From positions 18,907,615 through 18,971,614 of the forward strand of contig CM019075.1 in the NCBI GenBank assembly GCA_009667805.1: a stretch of 64,000 nt of DNA, given 5' to 3'. This DNA comes from Leptobrachium leishanense. Taxonomy: Eukaryota; Chordata; Amphibia; Anura; Megophryidae. Of this stretch, positions 45,940 through 59,646 are shown in pieces (within the stretch, counting starts at the first letter, position 1; each line of letters starts with the position of its first letter). Position numbers and translations under genes: made by a program. The notes under the pieces are model-generated. The model was not told the origin of the DNA and did not search any database. It saw nothing but the letters and a program-made list of their open reading frames with translations.

Positions 45940-47910
45940 CATCTCTCCTGAAGGACTCAAACAGACCACCTTGACCAGCAACATACAGGAGCAGCAGTGA
46001 TTACATAGTTGGAATGATACTTAAGTATCTCCTCAGTCAGTAAGTCTGTGAATGGACATCTCTCACTCCTTCATAAAGAGCATCACTCTTATATAATCCA
46101 GACCGTTCTGTTGAACCAAAAAATACAAGACTGGACATCTCTCCAGAACGATATATCTTGGGTACCTTTACCAGAAAAGACAAGACCTGGCAGCTCAAAA
46201 CGCTCCATGCAGGACAACACACCTGAAGTATCCAAGCTATACCCCTTAACCAGAAAAGTCAAGAACAGAACATCTCGCATCTCACCACTCATGCTGTTTC
46301 TTCGGAGTGGTCAAGGCTCTGCTCAATAACCAGACAAGACAAGGACTTTTCTCACAGCTCTCCCTACAGAGCATCTCACCTGGAAGATAGAGGCTGGGCA
46401 ACTTAACCAGAAAGTCAAGACATGGCATTGTACGACACTCCATACAAGGCGATCTAAAAGCCTCGAGACCCTGGCCAGAAAAGCCAAGTCTGTAAATGGG
46501 CATCTCGCACCCCATTATATGGGCCCTGAGCAGTCCAAGCTTGACACCTTAACCAGAAAATACAGGAACTGGGCCTCACTATATAAAGTTTATCTTCTAA
46601 GTTGTACATGCTTTTGCTGAAAAAGCCAAGGACTGGGCATCCCACTACCCTCCATACATGACATATCGCCTGAGTGGGTCCAGGCTGTGCACCTTCACTA
46701 GAAAACCCTAGGACTGGGCACCTCACTATTTTCCAGACATTTTTTTTCTGAGTGGTCCAGTCTGGCCACCATAAACCATAAAAAAATAAGAAAAGACATG
46801 GACTGGGCATCTCACTATCTTTCATATATGCCATTTCTTCTGACTGTTCCAGACTGTGCAGTTGAACTGGAAAAGAAAAGGAATCGTCATCTCACTTCTC
46901 CTCTATAAATGTTAATTCTTCTGAGTTGTCCAGACTATGCGCCTTAACCAGAAAAAAACTGACCGGTCATCCTCCATATATGTCATTTATTCTGAGTGGT
47001 CCAGGCTATGCACCTTAACCAGAAAAGCCTAGGATTGGGCATCACACTATCCTCCATACATTACATGTCTTTCTGAGACTGTACACCATAAAGAATCAAA
47101 AAAGACAAGGACTGGGCATCTCGCTATCTTCCATATATTTCATTAATTCTGAGTTCTCCAGGCTGTGCACCTTAACCAGAAAAGACAAGGACTGGCCATC
47201 CCATTCTTCCTCAATACATGACATTTATTCTGAGTGATCCAGACTGTGCACCTTAACCAGAAAAGACAAGGACTGGAAATCTCATTCTTCTTCAATACAT
47301 GACATTTATTCTGAGTGCTCCAGGCTGTGCACCTTAACCAGAAAGACAAGGACTGGCCGTCTCATTCTTCCTCAATACATGACATTTACCCCGAGTGGAC
47401 CAAGCTGTGCACCTTAACCAGAAAAGACAAGGACTGGCCATCTCATTCTTCACATGACATTTACCCCCAGTGGCCTAAGCTGTGCACCTTTACTGGAAAT
47501 GACGTGAACTGAGCGCCTCATACTCTTCCATTCATGACATTTCTCCCAAGTGGTACAGGTTTTACACCATAATCAGAAAAGACAAGGACTAGGTATCTCG
47601 ATACCCTCCGTACATGTCATTTCTTCTGAGTGGTCCAGGCCATCACCATAATTAGAGAAGACGTGGATTGGGCATTCATCCCCCCACCCTTCCCATGATA
47701 CATGCCAGAGTGGTCCAGGCTCTGCACCTTAATCAGATAAGACAGGGACTGTGAGTATCTCAAAACCCTACATACAGAGCATCCCTCCAGAAGGATTCAG
47801 GCTGAGCACCTTAACCACGAAAAGGCTGTGCGTATCACCCCTCCTCCCTTCAAGCACATACGCAGGACATTCCTCCTGGAGTGATACAGGCTGGGTACCT
47901 TTCCCAATGC
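45940..47910. repeat. Diverged ~80-bp satellite, roughly 24 units
   Basis: Units carry gtgcaccttaaccagaaaag, acaaggactgggcatctcac and a variable acatgacatttcttctgagt part. The block GCACCTTAACCAGAAA recurs about every 79-82 bp at 47166-47420, where copies are most alike, and becomes more diverged toward both edges. A 2-kb array lies about 2.7 kb upstream of the first KCNJ9 coding exon. Confidence 0.9.
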
Positions 47911-48700
47911 CACGCTTGCTCCTCGAGAAGTCTATTTATAGAGTCCTCAGTAGCGCAGTGACCCTGGAGTCTGAAATGAAGGAGCCCGCTGATTTCTTCC
48001 TTCTCACAAGGTACGTAATTAAAGATATAAATCAAATCAAAATATAATCCATCCTCGTCTTCTCTTCATCTATCTCCCCATACATTTTCTGTCCTGCGTT
48101 TCTGTGAGCCCTTTTATTTTTGCGCTGCTCCCTCCTCTAAATCACTAATCCAAAACTCGCCTCGATAGACATGTTGCCGTGAAATGAAAAGCCGAGGGGA
48201 GTAAAGACGACGAATTTCATTGTGTCGTACTCCAGGACTAATTTGGAGGCTTATAACACTAAAGAGAGAGAGGGGGGGGGGTCTGAGGTTAAAATGCCTC
48301 TCGCTCATTCACAATAATGTCCCTGTTTGATATACTTATGTGTTTTTTAATATTTTTTATAAAACAATTTTTTTTATTTTTCTCGCCCATGGTATTCACA
48401 TTGTACTTTTCTATTTTTAATTTGTGGTGGGGGTTTTTTTGTACGTTGGGGCAGATTCAAGACAATATATGTTTTTTTCTTCTGTAGAACCTTTCTCCAA
48501 GTCACTGAATCACATATATTATCTCCATAACCATAAACTGATTGGGATAAAATGTCCCCGTCCCCCCCACACACCCTCGTTCTCCGTACAGATTCCTGTC
48601 GGCAAAAGTCCCATTTTTATGTGTTTATTGCAAGAGATCGTGGAGTAACTGTTAGCACTTGTTATGTAATAGCAGCAGAGATAGGACACTTTCTGTCATG
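47911..48700. other. No supported gene; possible non-coding exon end
   Basis: At 48010-48020 the sequence CACAAGGTACGTAATT is a good match to a splice donor and follows a moderately GC-balanced stretch (47935-48010). It could be a 5' UTR exon of KCNJ9, but I have no independent support. The remainder is T-rich and anonymous. Confidence 0.2.
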
Positions 48701-48720
48701 TCTAAAAAAGGAGGGCAACA

Positions 48721-48732
48721 CGTCACGTGACG
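48721..48732. promoter_or_regulatory. 12-bp palindromic E-box CGTCACGTGACG
   Basis: A perfect palindrome containing GTCACGTGAC, the preferred site of USF/TFE3-type bHLH-zip factors, immediately followed by TGACGTTACGTCGACG with CRE-like half-sites. It sits in a small CpG-dense patch in otherwise A/T-rich DNA, 1.9 kb upstream of KCNJ9 coding sequence. Function is inferred only. Confidence 0.35.
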
Positions 48733-49779
48733 TTACGTCGACGATGTCTATTCATCTCCAGTATTCAGTTAGGGCCCAACCTGACCGCGTCGACCCTAGG
48801 GTTTACCCACGATCACAGGTCTAATATGGCTATACATCCTAGATTAGGGAGAATGCATCAAACAGCTATAAAACCGACACTTTTCCCTGTCCTTACAGAC
48901 GACAAGATTCTCAGAGTGGTTTCCATAGCAACTGGAGAAGCAGGGGTGCATGGGTAGAGCGAGATGACACATATATATATAGAGAAAGGTTTTTTTTTTT
49001 TCTTTCTTTTGATTGCCAACAGATGCTAATTTTAGAACATGGGTTCTGGAGATCTGTTGTCGAATTTGTTCCCTAACGTCTTTTCCGCTGCCGCATCACC
49101 TCCATAAGACATGTCAGGGATGGGTTCTATGAACCCCATGCTGTAGATGGATTTCTCTGTGTTCGTGCGTGCATGTGAGACGGCCTACAATCTACTTTGA
49201 CGTGCATGACAAAACCAAGGAAGATAATGAGCCCCTGGGAGAGTTGCTCTTTCTTGTAAGCAATAGACTATAGCACGGCTGCTACGCCACTCATCCTCAC
49301 CTCCCTCCAGGCTTTGATGAAGCAGCCATGGTCATGCAGTAAAAGCTCTAGTTCTGGCCTCGACAGCTAGTATAGAGGGGAACCTGATGCTAGAGACCCT
49401 AAATAGACTGGTTCTATTCAGTATCCCTCCGACTAGCAACATGGAGGAACATGCAGGCCGAGAAACAACCAGATCACCTGCTACTGCCCATCATCTTTAC
49501 CTTCTTATATAAAAGAAAACTCACTAATCTCAAAATGGTCAGACATAACCATAGGCCTCCTCAACCCGTGTCTATATTCATGTCAGCGAAGCCCAAGGCG
49601 TAAAAGTGTAACCCTTCCAGTTGCTCCCCTTTCGAGGGTTTCTAGATGCAACTCAAGTCAACTCGAAGTGTCCCCCACTACTAACCTGTAACACGACTAG
49701 GGTCGAGCACTTTGCTTGCACATCATCAACACACCAGTGCTCTCCCATGGGGAACCGCTATGCCCCATAGATTCCAAGA
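48733..49779. other. No gene seen
   Basis: Upstream region of KCNJ9, anonymous sequence; no transposon ends were recognised. Confidence 0.5.
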
Positions 49780-49956
49780 AGAGGAGAGGCACTCCAGGTG
49801 CAGTGTACACAGATCTTTATTTAGGATGGGGATTAAATCAAGGCAACGTTTCAGCCCGTAAGGACTTCCTAATGGGCCAAAATCACCTTGATTTTATCTC
49901 CATCCTAAATAAAGATCCATGTATGCTGCACCTGGAGTGCCTCTCCTCTTCTTGGG
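49780..49956. repeat. Palindromic repeat with decayed hammerhead-like core
   Basis: The arms aagaagaggagaggcactcc and tctttatttaggatgg pair with their complements, ending near 49956. The minus strand reads ATTAGGA, stem AGTCC/GGGCT, GAAACGTTG: stem II and the GAAAC box survive but the CTGATGA box is lost. The layout matches the palindrome at 9722-9943. Confidence 0.75.
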
Positions 49957-50580
49957 CGCTAACCTGTAACTGGTGAGAAATCCCTAGTAGAGTAGTACTG
50001 CTCTATAGTGGTGGTGTATGATTGTTTGGTATAGTTGGGTAGCGTCTTGTACTTAGATTTGAGGTACACGCAACAAAAACAATGAACTTTCCATGCCATT
50101 ACACGGCAATACTGGACATGAATGGGACTTTCTCGTTGTCTTTAGAACCTCACCTAAATCGATTCTTCATTTTCCGAGATATTCCTATTTAATAAAGAGG
50201 TTCTTTCACATCTACCTGCTGACCTAAACACTTTGTTACCCATTACCTCAACGTGTTGACTCTGATTTTGCCACTGCTATGCGACTCGCACCTGGTGAGT
50301 AAATCACCTACTTAGGCCAGGAGAGAGAAGTCACCTGGAATAAATCGCTAAAGGTATGCAAGATGTAAAAGAGGTAAATTAGGAAAATGCTATTTTGCCC
50401 ATGCTGAGCTGACTAAGGGAATATGCAAACATGAGAATGTCCGTTTATGGTTTTATATACAGCCGAGACACTGGTCTCGGAAAAGAGGGCAATTGCGACA
50501 TCTCAACCATTACAACTTACTCTACTGCACTTTGAAATGATGGGTTTGTTGTAAATTCTATCCCTCTGTTTCTTCCACAG
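49957..50580. other. KCNJ9 upstream intron/5' region, no other feature
   Basis: Non-repetitive sequence ending with a pyrimidine-rich acceptor (ctctgtttcttccacag) at 50564-50580. This implies at least one untranslated exon further upstream, which I cannot place. Confidence 0.5.
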
Positions 50581-51530
50581 ATTTTAAAGCTGACCCATTA
50601 TCTGCAACCTGGTTACCATGACGAAGGATAATATAGCATTTTCTTCGGTACCCGGAGCGACTGTTCCCAATGCAAAATCCATCTTGAAGGCCAACATTCG
50701 AGCTGAGAAAGCAGAGAAAAAAGACAAAAGGCTACGGAGGCGGCAGAGGTACGTGGAGAAAGATGGCAGGTGTAACGTCCAGCACGGAAACGTCAGAGAG
50801 ACCTATCGTTATCTGACCGACATCTTCACTACCTTAGTGGACCTGAAATGGAGAGTGAGCCTCCTAGTCTTTATTATGGCTTATGCCATCACTTGGCTTT
50901 TCTTTGGTGTTATCTGGTGGTTTATTGCATACTGTCGTGGGGATTTGGAACATTTGGAAGACCAGACATGGACACCTTGTGTAAACAACCTCAACGGCTT
51001 TGTCTCTGCGTTCCTCTTTTCCATAGAGACAGAGACCACAATAGGCTATGGTTACCGGGTCATCACTGATAAGTGCCCAGAGGGAATTATTTTGCTTCTT
51101 CTCCAGGCTATTCTCGGTTCCATGGTCAACGCTTTCATGGTAGGATGCATGTTTGTAAAGATCTCCCAACCGAACAAAAGGGCAGAGACGTTGGTGTTTT
51201 CCTCCCACGCAGTTATCTCTCAGAGGGACGACAAACTTTGTCTGATGTTCCGAGTTGGAGACTTGCGCAACTCGCATATCGTAGAGGCCTCCATCAGAGC
51301 CAAACTCATCAAATCTAAACAAACTCAGGAAGGAGAGTTCATCCCGCTCAACCAGACGGACATAAACGTCGGCTTTGAGACCGGAGACGACCGCCTTTTT
51401 CTGGTATCCCCGCTTATCATTAGCCATGAAATCAACGAGCACAGTCCATTCTGGGATGTGTCCAAACGACAACTAGCGAAAGATGACTTTGAGATAGTGG
51501 TGATCCTGGAAGGCATGGTGGAAGCTACAG
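50581..51530 (+). CDS. kcnj9: KCNJ9 (GIRK3) first coding exon, codons 1-304 plus one base (coding from 50618)
   Basis: Encodes most of a G-protein-gated inward-rectifier K+ channel subunit. The exon starts after the acceptor at 50580; ATG 50618 has A at -3 and is the first in frame. It ends at 51530 before GTAACT, phase 1. Features by residue: basic N-terminus (24-43), [12 protein letters not shown] (44-55), M1 ~79-103, pore with TIGYG filter (141-145), conserved extracellular Cys121 and Cys153, M2 ~156-180 with Asn171 at the rectification position, the PIP2-contact region KISQPNKR (181-188) and the cytoplasmic beta-rich domain. GIRK family traits plus the exon-2 sequence [11 protein letters not shown] and [13 protein letters not shown] identify GIRK3 rather than GIRK1, 2 or 4. 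The N-terminus before RYVEKDG is about 20 residues longer than I recall for mammals. GIRK subunits act as tetramers in the neuronal plasma membrane, opened by G-beta-gamma and PIP2. Confidence 0.97.
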
Positions 51531-51701
51531 GTAACTGAATTAGCTCAATGTTACAAAATCTGTAAACCAATGTCGTCATTAAAGAAATCGAAGCGATGAG
51601 ACCAGCAGGCATAGTCGCTCGATCCTGAAACAGGCTATATTATATCGCTCAACGGCTGGGATCAGTTAAGCGTGAGGCCAATACCGCTAGACCTGTCCAT
51701 G

Positions 51702-51982
51702 CAGGGCTGGTGCCAGGATATCTGCCACATTGTGCAAAAAACATTTTGCCGCCTCTCCACTCCCCAGTGTTTCCCCACCATATATTGTTTGTGTTTCCTA
51801 ATACTTCTCATACATTTGTACGGCCTGTCTCCCCCATTTCATCCAACTTTCATTTTTCTGTAATCTCATTCCAAACAAAACCTCTGTCATAGTGCCCATA
51901 GTTATATTAGCTCAGAGTAGAGCCCCCTCCCAACTGCGCCCTAGGCTGCTGCCTAGGTTGCCTAATGGATGCACCGGCCCTG
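51702..51982. mobile_element. Short hAT-like element, TIR CAGGGCYGGTGC
   Basis: It starts CAGGGCTGGTGCCAGG and ends TGCACCGGCCCTG. The flanks TGTCCATG and AGTCCAGG match at 6 of 8. The interior has gcctaggctgctgcctaggt-type sequence near the right end. 281 bp, no ORF. Confidence 0.7.
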
Positions 51983-52053
51983 AGTCCAGGTTAGCCAAGT
52001 AACCTCACGGCGATTAGTCATATTTCTCCAATTCTTAGCCAAGTGACCAGCTA

Positions 52054-52916
52054 AGGGGTTATTTAGAGAGCTGATCTGGCCCTGAAATGTCACCAAACAG
52101 GGAATTTCCCCGTATGGTGCCATTTCGGGGCAATTCGGCTATACAGAGAGCAGGCAGTTTGCCAAATTTTGGCAAATTGCCTGCAAGTATGGTGCTGTTC
52201 AACGGCAGTGAAGTCCCCCATAGAGAAGCAATGGTTAATCTATCCAGAGGCACCGAACAGCAGAGAAAAGTTGCCGTAGTGCCCTGCTGTTCAGTGTTTT
52301 CATTCGACAGGTTTATTCAGGAGAATCCCATAGGCTTCATTGTTAAAAATATTCCTGTTTTTATCCAATATCTAATAAACCGTTTATTATTTTATTCTGC
52401 AGCAAAAAGTCTCTTTATTTCTAGATTTTTTAGGATCTTTTAGACATTTTTCAGGATTTTTTCGGCAACATTTTTTTACGTTTTTTTTTATATCATGTTT
52501 TCATTTTTCTGTAACAGACCTTTTTATTATCATTCATAGGATCTTATGTGTAAATTCCAGGTATTTTCATTCAGTAGTTTTTTCTCGCAAACAGCGTTTA
52601 AATTTTTACACTTTCAAGCGTATTGGGTTTTTTTTACCTCGTTCGTCAGCTTGTCGGCTTTTTTCGGCGGCTGCTCTGCGCTGTGATCGGCGGTTCCCCA
52701 GCTTTTTCCGGCGTGTTTTTTGCAGCGGTTCCGGCAGGTGTTCGGTGGGATTGCGACAGGTTTTCGGTGGATTTTCCCTCCACTCCGGGGACCCTGCAGT
52801 GAATGCTGGATACAACGCAGGGTGGGGAACTTTGATTCCCCGAAGTGCAGGGAAGTGCGGGGAACGAGAGAGCACCGAAATGTCGGTGACATTTCGTTTC
52901 TCTCTGAATAACCCCC
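52054..52916 (+). mobile_element. Diverged relative of the CAGGGTTATTC family
   Basis: Starts AGGGGTTATTTAGAGAGCTG, ends TTCTCTCTGAATAACCCC, with the same block order as the family (cagagagcaggcagtttgcc, cccataggcttcattg, ctgtaacag, cctgcagtgaatgctgga). Substitutions are spread along its length. The right flank is ATAG. It seems to be a separate subfamily. Confidence 0.8.
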
Positions 52917-53909
52917 ATAGTGTTACAGGCCTGAGCAAGTGGACTCTCAACCTTGGTTTTTCTAGCGTTACTCAATATATCGTTCTTTACCAAATAATGT
53001 TTCTTTTCCCCAAGTAACCATATCATACTAGGATTCTTTAATTTCCTAGTGGACGTCTATTACCTCGTTATTTTCCTACTACCCGTGTAATTATGTATTT
53101 CTCAGATAATGTGTGTTGAACATATGTGAACGCACATAGTCACATTACACTACATGCAACATGTACATGGCTGTTATAAAGAGAACGCACATAAAGGGAC
53201 TGAGAGGCAGGAATAGAATGACGACTGTGATGTGTCAGTAGTTGTTTGTTGCCGTCCTCCTCCGCTGTGTTTGTATCTATTCTTAATGCATTCGTATGTG
53301 TTTATATATGTGTTCATCTCACTACCTGCAAGGGACATTACATTTACTCCCACTTACTCATCCAGCTAAAACGCACAAAACAGACACCCACGTACACGCA
53401 GAACACTGTAAAACCCAATGTGTTAGTTTCCCTGATGGCACAAGATTCCATATCTCAAATTTCCCATTTTTCAGGCAAATTATTAAAAACACGATAGAAA
53501 ATTTCAAGGCACAGAATTTTTTTTAAGTAGAAATCTCCTGAGTTTCAATGATTTTACACCAAAATTCTAGACCAACCAAACTCCTGAAAAATACTAGAAT
53601 TGACCCTATACGGCAGGAATCTGAGACGCCGGCCCCCAGATGTTGATGGTCTTCAGTTCCCAGAATTCTTTAAATGCAACAACGTAATAGATGGCAAGAG
53701 AAACATGGGAGGTGTAGTACGGAAAACATCTGTTGGGGGGGGATGAAAGGTTTGAGATCCATACTTTAAAGGATCATTCCAGTGCGAAGAAAGCAGATAC
53801 CCTATGTATTTTGGGTTAAAGTAACATGCCTGATCCACATGGAGTGTGTCATATCTATTTAAATGCTCTGAAAGGACCAAGAATTTACTTATTGAATTCC
53901 TATATATAT

Positions 53910-54110
53910 ATATGTTTATTATTGCAGAAGCCACTTGCACATCACAGCAATTCCATGAATTGCATCCCAGAGCTCCTGTACCAAATTCCCCATATGCAGC
54001 AAGGAATACTGGGTAGGATATGCAAATGACATCTGTCTGTAATGCATCCTGAGTCTGTTATTACACAGATCCCTAAAATCAATGCTATGCCACACTGTGG
54101 CTTTGTAACA
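53910..54110. repeat. ~200-bp interspersed repeat, copy 2 (unclassified)
   Basis: Closely matches 11030-11240, from gtttattattgcagaagcca to atgctatgccacac. It ends about 60 bp before the Tc1 element at 54174. Confidence 0.75.
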
Positions 54111-54173
54111 GAGATAAGGTTTATGCAACTGGTCAAAGCCACTCCTAGGACAGTGCTGTATATATATATATAC

Positions 54174-55785
<1,612 letters not shown>

Positions 55786-55791
55786 TATATC

Positions 55792-56015
55792 CAAAGGGAG
55801 AGCACTCTCCATTACACAGATCACACCATTTTAAGGCTCACATAATTTCCAGATTGCTACAGTTTGAGATATATATATATATCTCAATCTCCTTATCCTG
55901 ATGAAAGCTCCAATAGAGAGCTGAAACGTCGATCTATTTTAAATGATAGATAATAAAGTTTTTTGTTTTTAAGTATAAGACCTTAGAGTGCAAGCTTTTT
56001 TTCTGTTTATATATA
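55792..56015 (+). repeat. Penelope-like tail with hammerhead motif, flanked by (TA)n
   Basis: A segment bounded by gagagcactctcc on the left and gagtgcaagctttttttc on the right, with (TA)n inside and after it. The hammerhead core at 55895-55933 is followed by an A/T-rich stretch and then the gagtgc terminus, the same order as in 9367-9458. Confidence 0.55.
55895..55933 (+). ncRNA. Hammerhead ribozyme-like motif 5 (core complete)
   Basis: ATC, CTGATGA (55898-55904), stem II AGCTC/GAGCT with loop CAATAGA, GAAAC (55923-55927), GTC (55928-55930), GAT. ATC/GAT gives a 3-bp stem I. This has the preferred GUC cleavage triplet and an intact core. Stem III is the minimal ACGT, so a dimeric fold would probably be needed. 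Confidence 0.65.
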
Positions 56016-56389
56016 TATATACTAGTTCACCAGGAGTTTGTGCCTTCCTAGTGAACTAGATATTTCAAAGGCTGCAAGCACTGGAGCACAAGCTGTTTCA
56101 CAGATCCTGGTTGTGGGTCCCCTTGATATATACATATATATTGTATGTGTGTGTTTGTGCGCGCGTGAGTTTTTATTTGGATAGCTTATTAAGCAGGTGA
56201 GATGTAGAGAATGCCCTTTGCCTTTCATAATGGCTTAATAAATGAGGACTGTTCATTTGGGTGGAATAATCTACTTTCTGTTGAACGCCATCGGGATCAT
56301 ATAACCCCTCGACGACCAATGATGTTTTGTAACATTGTTGCATTCTGCCCGCTAAGTCCTTATGCCATCACGTCTTTGGGGACAGAGTG

Positions 56390-56550
56390 TGGAGCATAAA
56401 TAGCATTTCTGACTCTGTACCTCTTTGTCAGCACCTTTGTTATGCCCTCATCATTTCCCGGCTTGGCTATTGCAACAATCTGTCTCCAGACTCTTCCCTC
56501 CTCAATCCCTCCTCATTGCCTGATGTAACTCAGCCAGTGCACTGCCTCAG
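56390..56550 (+). pseudogene. Degenerate L2/CR1-like reverse transcriptase fragment
   Basis: A short open frame reads LCQHLCYALIISRLGYCNNL, closely resembling the conserved SRLDYCN-containing segment of L2/CR1 polymerases. The frame decays after about 50 residues. No ends or tail are visible. Confidence 0.6.
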
Positions 56551-58057
56551 CCGATCCCACCACTGGTTTCCTAAACCCAGCGCATCACCGGACCACGGGC
56601 ATCCAGCTACTTCCTGTAGCTAGATGTCTGGCGCCGGTAGAAGGAAGAACTGATAACGGGGGGGGGGGGGTCGGACTTCCACAAGTTTTTAAATGCGGAG
56701 GGGGTATACTGTAACGTTCCTCTTTAATCTTCATGGTTCTGAGTGTGGTGGGATGGTGAGAATAAAAAGGGGAGGGTCTCCTTATTCATTTTTCGCAAAA
56801 CACAGAGTGTCCGTGCAATGCTTTTTCCTTTTTTATATAATTTGTGCTCTTTCGATCATTTTTAAGGAAGTCATTTGGAAGCTTAAACGCATGAAACTGA
56901 AATGTCTGAAAGTATCTACAAATTTGCGTGTAATATGAATCTTTTGGGGGGGGTTTATCAGGGCCAATAGATGATATGGTACCAGTAGGCATAGGGGACA
57001 TTCATTGTATAGCGGTTTGGGCAAATTGTGAGATGGTCTTGAACCATGAAAAAGGGCCTCAGTCAAAAGTAACGGCACAGGAAGAGTGCTCCTTAGCATG
57101 GTGACCTGGCAAGCCCATTAATGGCCATGTACCCACCACATTGTGAATGTGCAGGCCATGCCTCTTCCATACAGGAGCTGAGGGCAAAATGGGACAAAAT
57201 CGATGGGACTGTGATAACGAAATCAAGAGAGATGGGACCTAAGATTATAAGGGTCCAAAAAAAAGCATTCATTTACCAATAACAAAACATTAAATACACA
57301 CCTATTAACATGTAAAAATTAAAGCGATATTCAATGACATTTTTTTAGTTATAAGTTGCAAATCACATGATCCATTGAAGCCTTCTTCGCAGCCTCGTTT
57401 TTGTTAAAAAAACAAAAAAATTAAGTTGGACATAGCAGTTAGTAAAAAGAGTAATAATAATTTTCAAGGTAGATAATATGATGCAAGACTGGAAAAGCGA
57501 AACAATTTTTCAACACAGGGTGTAGTACCCCAATGCGGACGGCAGATGGCGATAGATACAAGGGTAGCATAGAGTGACATAGAAGGCATTGTAATCTGCT
57601 GCCACCTAGAGTACATATTGGTGTATTGCACTATACTATAAAAAATAAATCGAATCTTTTTAATAAAAATATCATAGTATTGATACAGAACCATTCATTT
57701 GAGTAAATATATTTTAATGCACATTTTCATATTTATATGCCCTTGTGTTGTATGATTTCAATTTTAATCTCAAAATAATAATTCCTCATAGTAAAAGTTC
57801 TCCCAGAATGATAGTAAAGGGGAGGTGGTGCTCCCTTCTCATTTTAATGGGCAACAACCAGACAAAACACGAAGACCACCAGTTTGTGCACTCTGATCTC
57901 TTTTAATCATTCTTCACTCTGATATAGGTTATTTATGCACAAACCAGTCGTACGTCTGATCTGTGTCTCTGTAACTTTGCATGATTGCCTGAACAATGTG
58001 AGGGAGTAGCTGACATTGTCTACTTGCAAGGTGTCCATCATGCATGTTGGAACACCA

Positions 58058-59646
58058 AAGGGGTTATTCACTAACCTCCGAATTGGCCCCGAATTGCACT
58101 GAACGGTGAATTTCACCGTTCAGTGCAATTGCAGGGCAATTAGTCTATTCGCAAAGCTGTCAATTCACCAAATACAGATGAATTGACAGCTAAATAAACA
58201 GGGTAATTCAAAGAGATCCGAATGGCTGCCGAAAGGGAACCGAATGCTGAAAATCATTGTTCGGTTACCTTTCTTGGCCATTCGGCTATCCAGAGAGCAG
58301 GCAATTCGCCAAATCTTGGCAAATTGCCTGCACATATGATGCCTGTTCGGTGCCTGTTCGATGGCAGTGAAATCCCCATAGAGAAACAATGCTTTGGCTA
58401 TTCAGAGAGCACTAACCAGCAGTGAAAAGTTGCCGAAATGCCCTGCCATTCGGGGGTTTAATTCGGCAGATATATTCAGGCGAATCCCATAGGCTTCCGT
58501 GTTAAAAATATTACCGTTTTAATTCGATATCTAATAAACCGGTCATTATAATATTCTGCAGTAAAAATCCTCTTTATTTCTAGATTTTTTAGGATATTTT
58601 AAGAATTTTTCTGGATTTTTTTTAAAAAAAAATCTGATTTTTTTTTGTTTTTTAACTTTACTTATTTTTTCTGTAACAGCCCTTTTTATTATCATTCATT
58701 AGACCTCATATGTAAATTTCAGACATTCAAGGAAACTGTTTTTTTAATTTATTCACTCCATTCGCCTGCAGTCTCAGTTTTTTCTGGCGGCTGAGCTGCG
58801 TATGATCGGCTCCTGCTCGGGATTTTCCGGCGTTTTTGACGTGGTTAATCCAGATGTTTTTGCGGGTTTCGGTGTGCGTTCACCCTCGTTTTGCGGTGAG
58901 TTTTCGGCAGGTTTGTGGCGACTTTTCCCTGCATTTCGGCAGCCCTGTGGTGCTTGCTGAATGCACCGCTGGGTGGCCGAAATGGGATCGCCGTATCAAA
59001 CCAAATTGAAGAGAACGAAAAGTCACCGAACGTGCGCTGGCTTTTCGATTCTCTTTGAATAACCCTGATAGTGGAATTCGGTGGCACTGAAATTGTCCCA
59101 TAGAAGACTATCGTATCTTTTATTCACAGAACGCCGAATTGCACCTAAATTGCAGCAAAATGCCCTGATTTTTGGTGTTTCAATTCAACAGGTTTAATAA
59201 ACAGGCGAATCCCATAAAATTGAATGTAAATTGTAATATCTTTGTAAAAAATGGTTAAAGCCTGTTTATTCTTTTTTATTATTTTCTAAAACTCTTCTTA
59301 TTTTTTACATTTTTTAAAGACCTTTTTGTATTTTTGCAATTTTTAGATGACATATTTTGTTTTTTTATTTTTTAAATACACTCTTTTATTTTGTAACGGA
59401 CCTTTTAATTATTTCTTAAAGGACTTTTTTATCATTTAGACATATTTTTATTAATTGAAACATCTATTCGGAGAATATGAGACTTATATTCAGTTCATTG
59501 GAATTTTCCGATGTCAATTTGGTGCAATTTGGTGCAATTTGGCAGATATACTCGCAATCCGGTGCTTTTTTTCCAATGTCCGATAACTGCATCAGCGACT
59601 CGGATTTTGGCAAAATAAGGTGACCATTAACTAAATTAGTGAATTC
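58058..59646. mobile_element. Probable MITE with GGGTTATTCACTAA end, interrupted
   Basis: The left end GGGGTTATTCACTAACCTCC is clear, with an internal hairpin around ccgttcagtgcaattg. After the insertion at 58199-59067 similar low-GC, gaattgcac-rich sequence continues to ttagtgaattca near 59646, which may be the right end. The right boundary is uncertain. Confidence 0.5.
58199..59067 (+). mobile_element. CAGGGTTATTCAAAGAG-family transposon without TTAA core
   Basis: 869 bp from CAGGGTAATTCAAAGAGATC to CTCTTTGAATAACCCTG, same orientation as 14753-16727. The left flank is AAA and the right flank is ATAG. It lies inside another repeat and within the KCNJ9 intron. Confidence 0.88.

Noticed and set aside
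46454..46834. 126-codon frame and others in the 80-bp satellite
   Set aside because: Repeat-derived; unit length is not conserved in phase and no domain is seen.
47935..48012. First (untranslated) exon of KCNJ9 ending at the donor CACAAG|GTACGT
   Set aside because: Single donor match without promoter, conservation or transcript evidence; noted only as a low-confidence possibility.
50848..51612. Open frames of 60-200 codons on both strands overlapping the KCNJ9 exon
   Set aside because: Shadows in the wrong frame or strand of a clear channel-coding exon.
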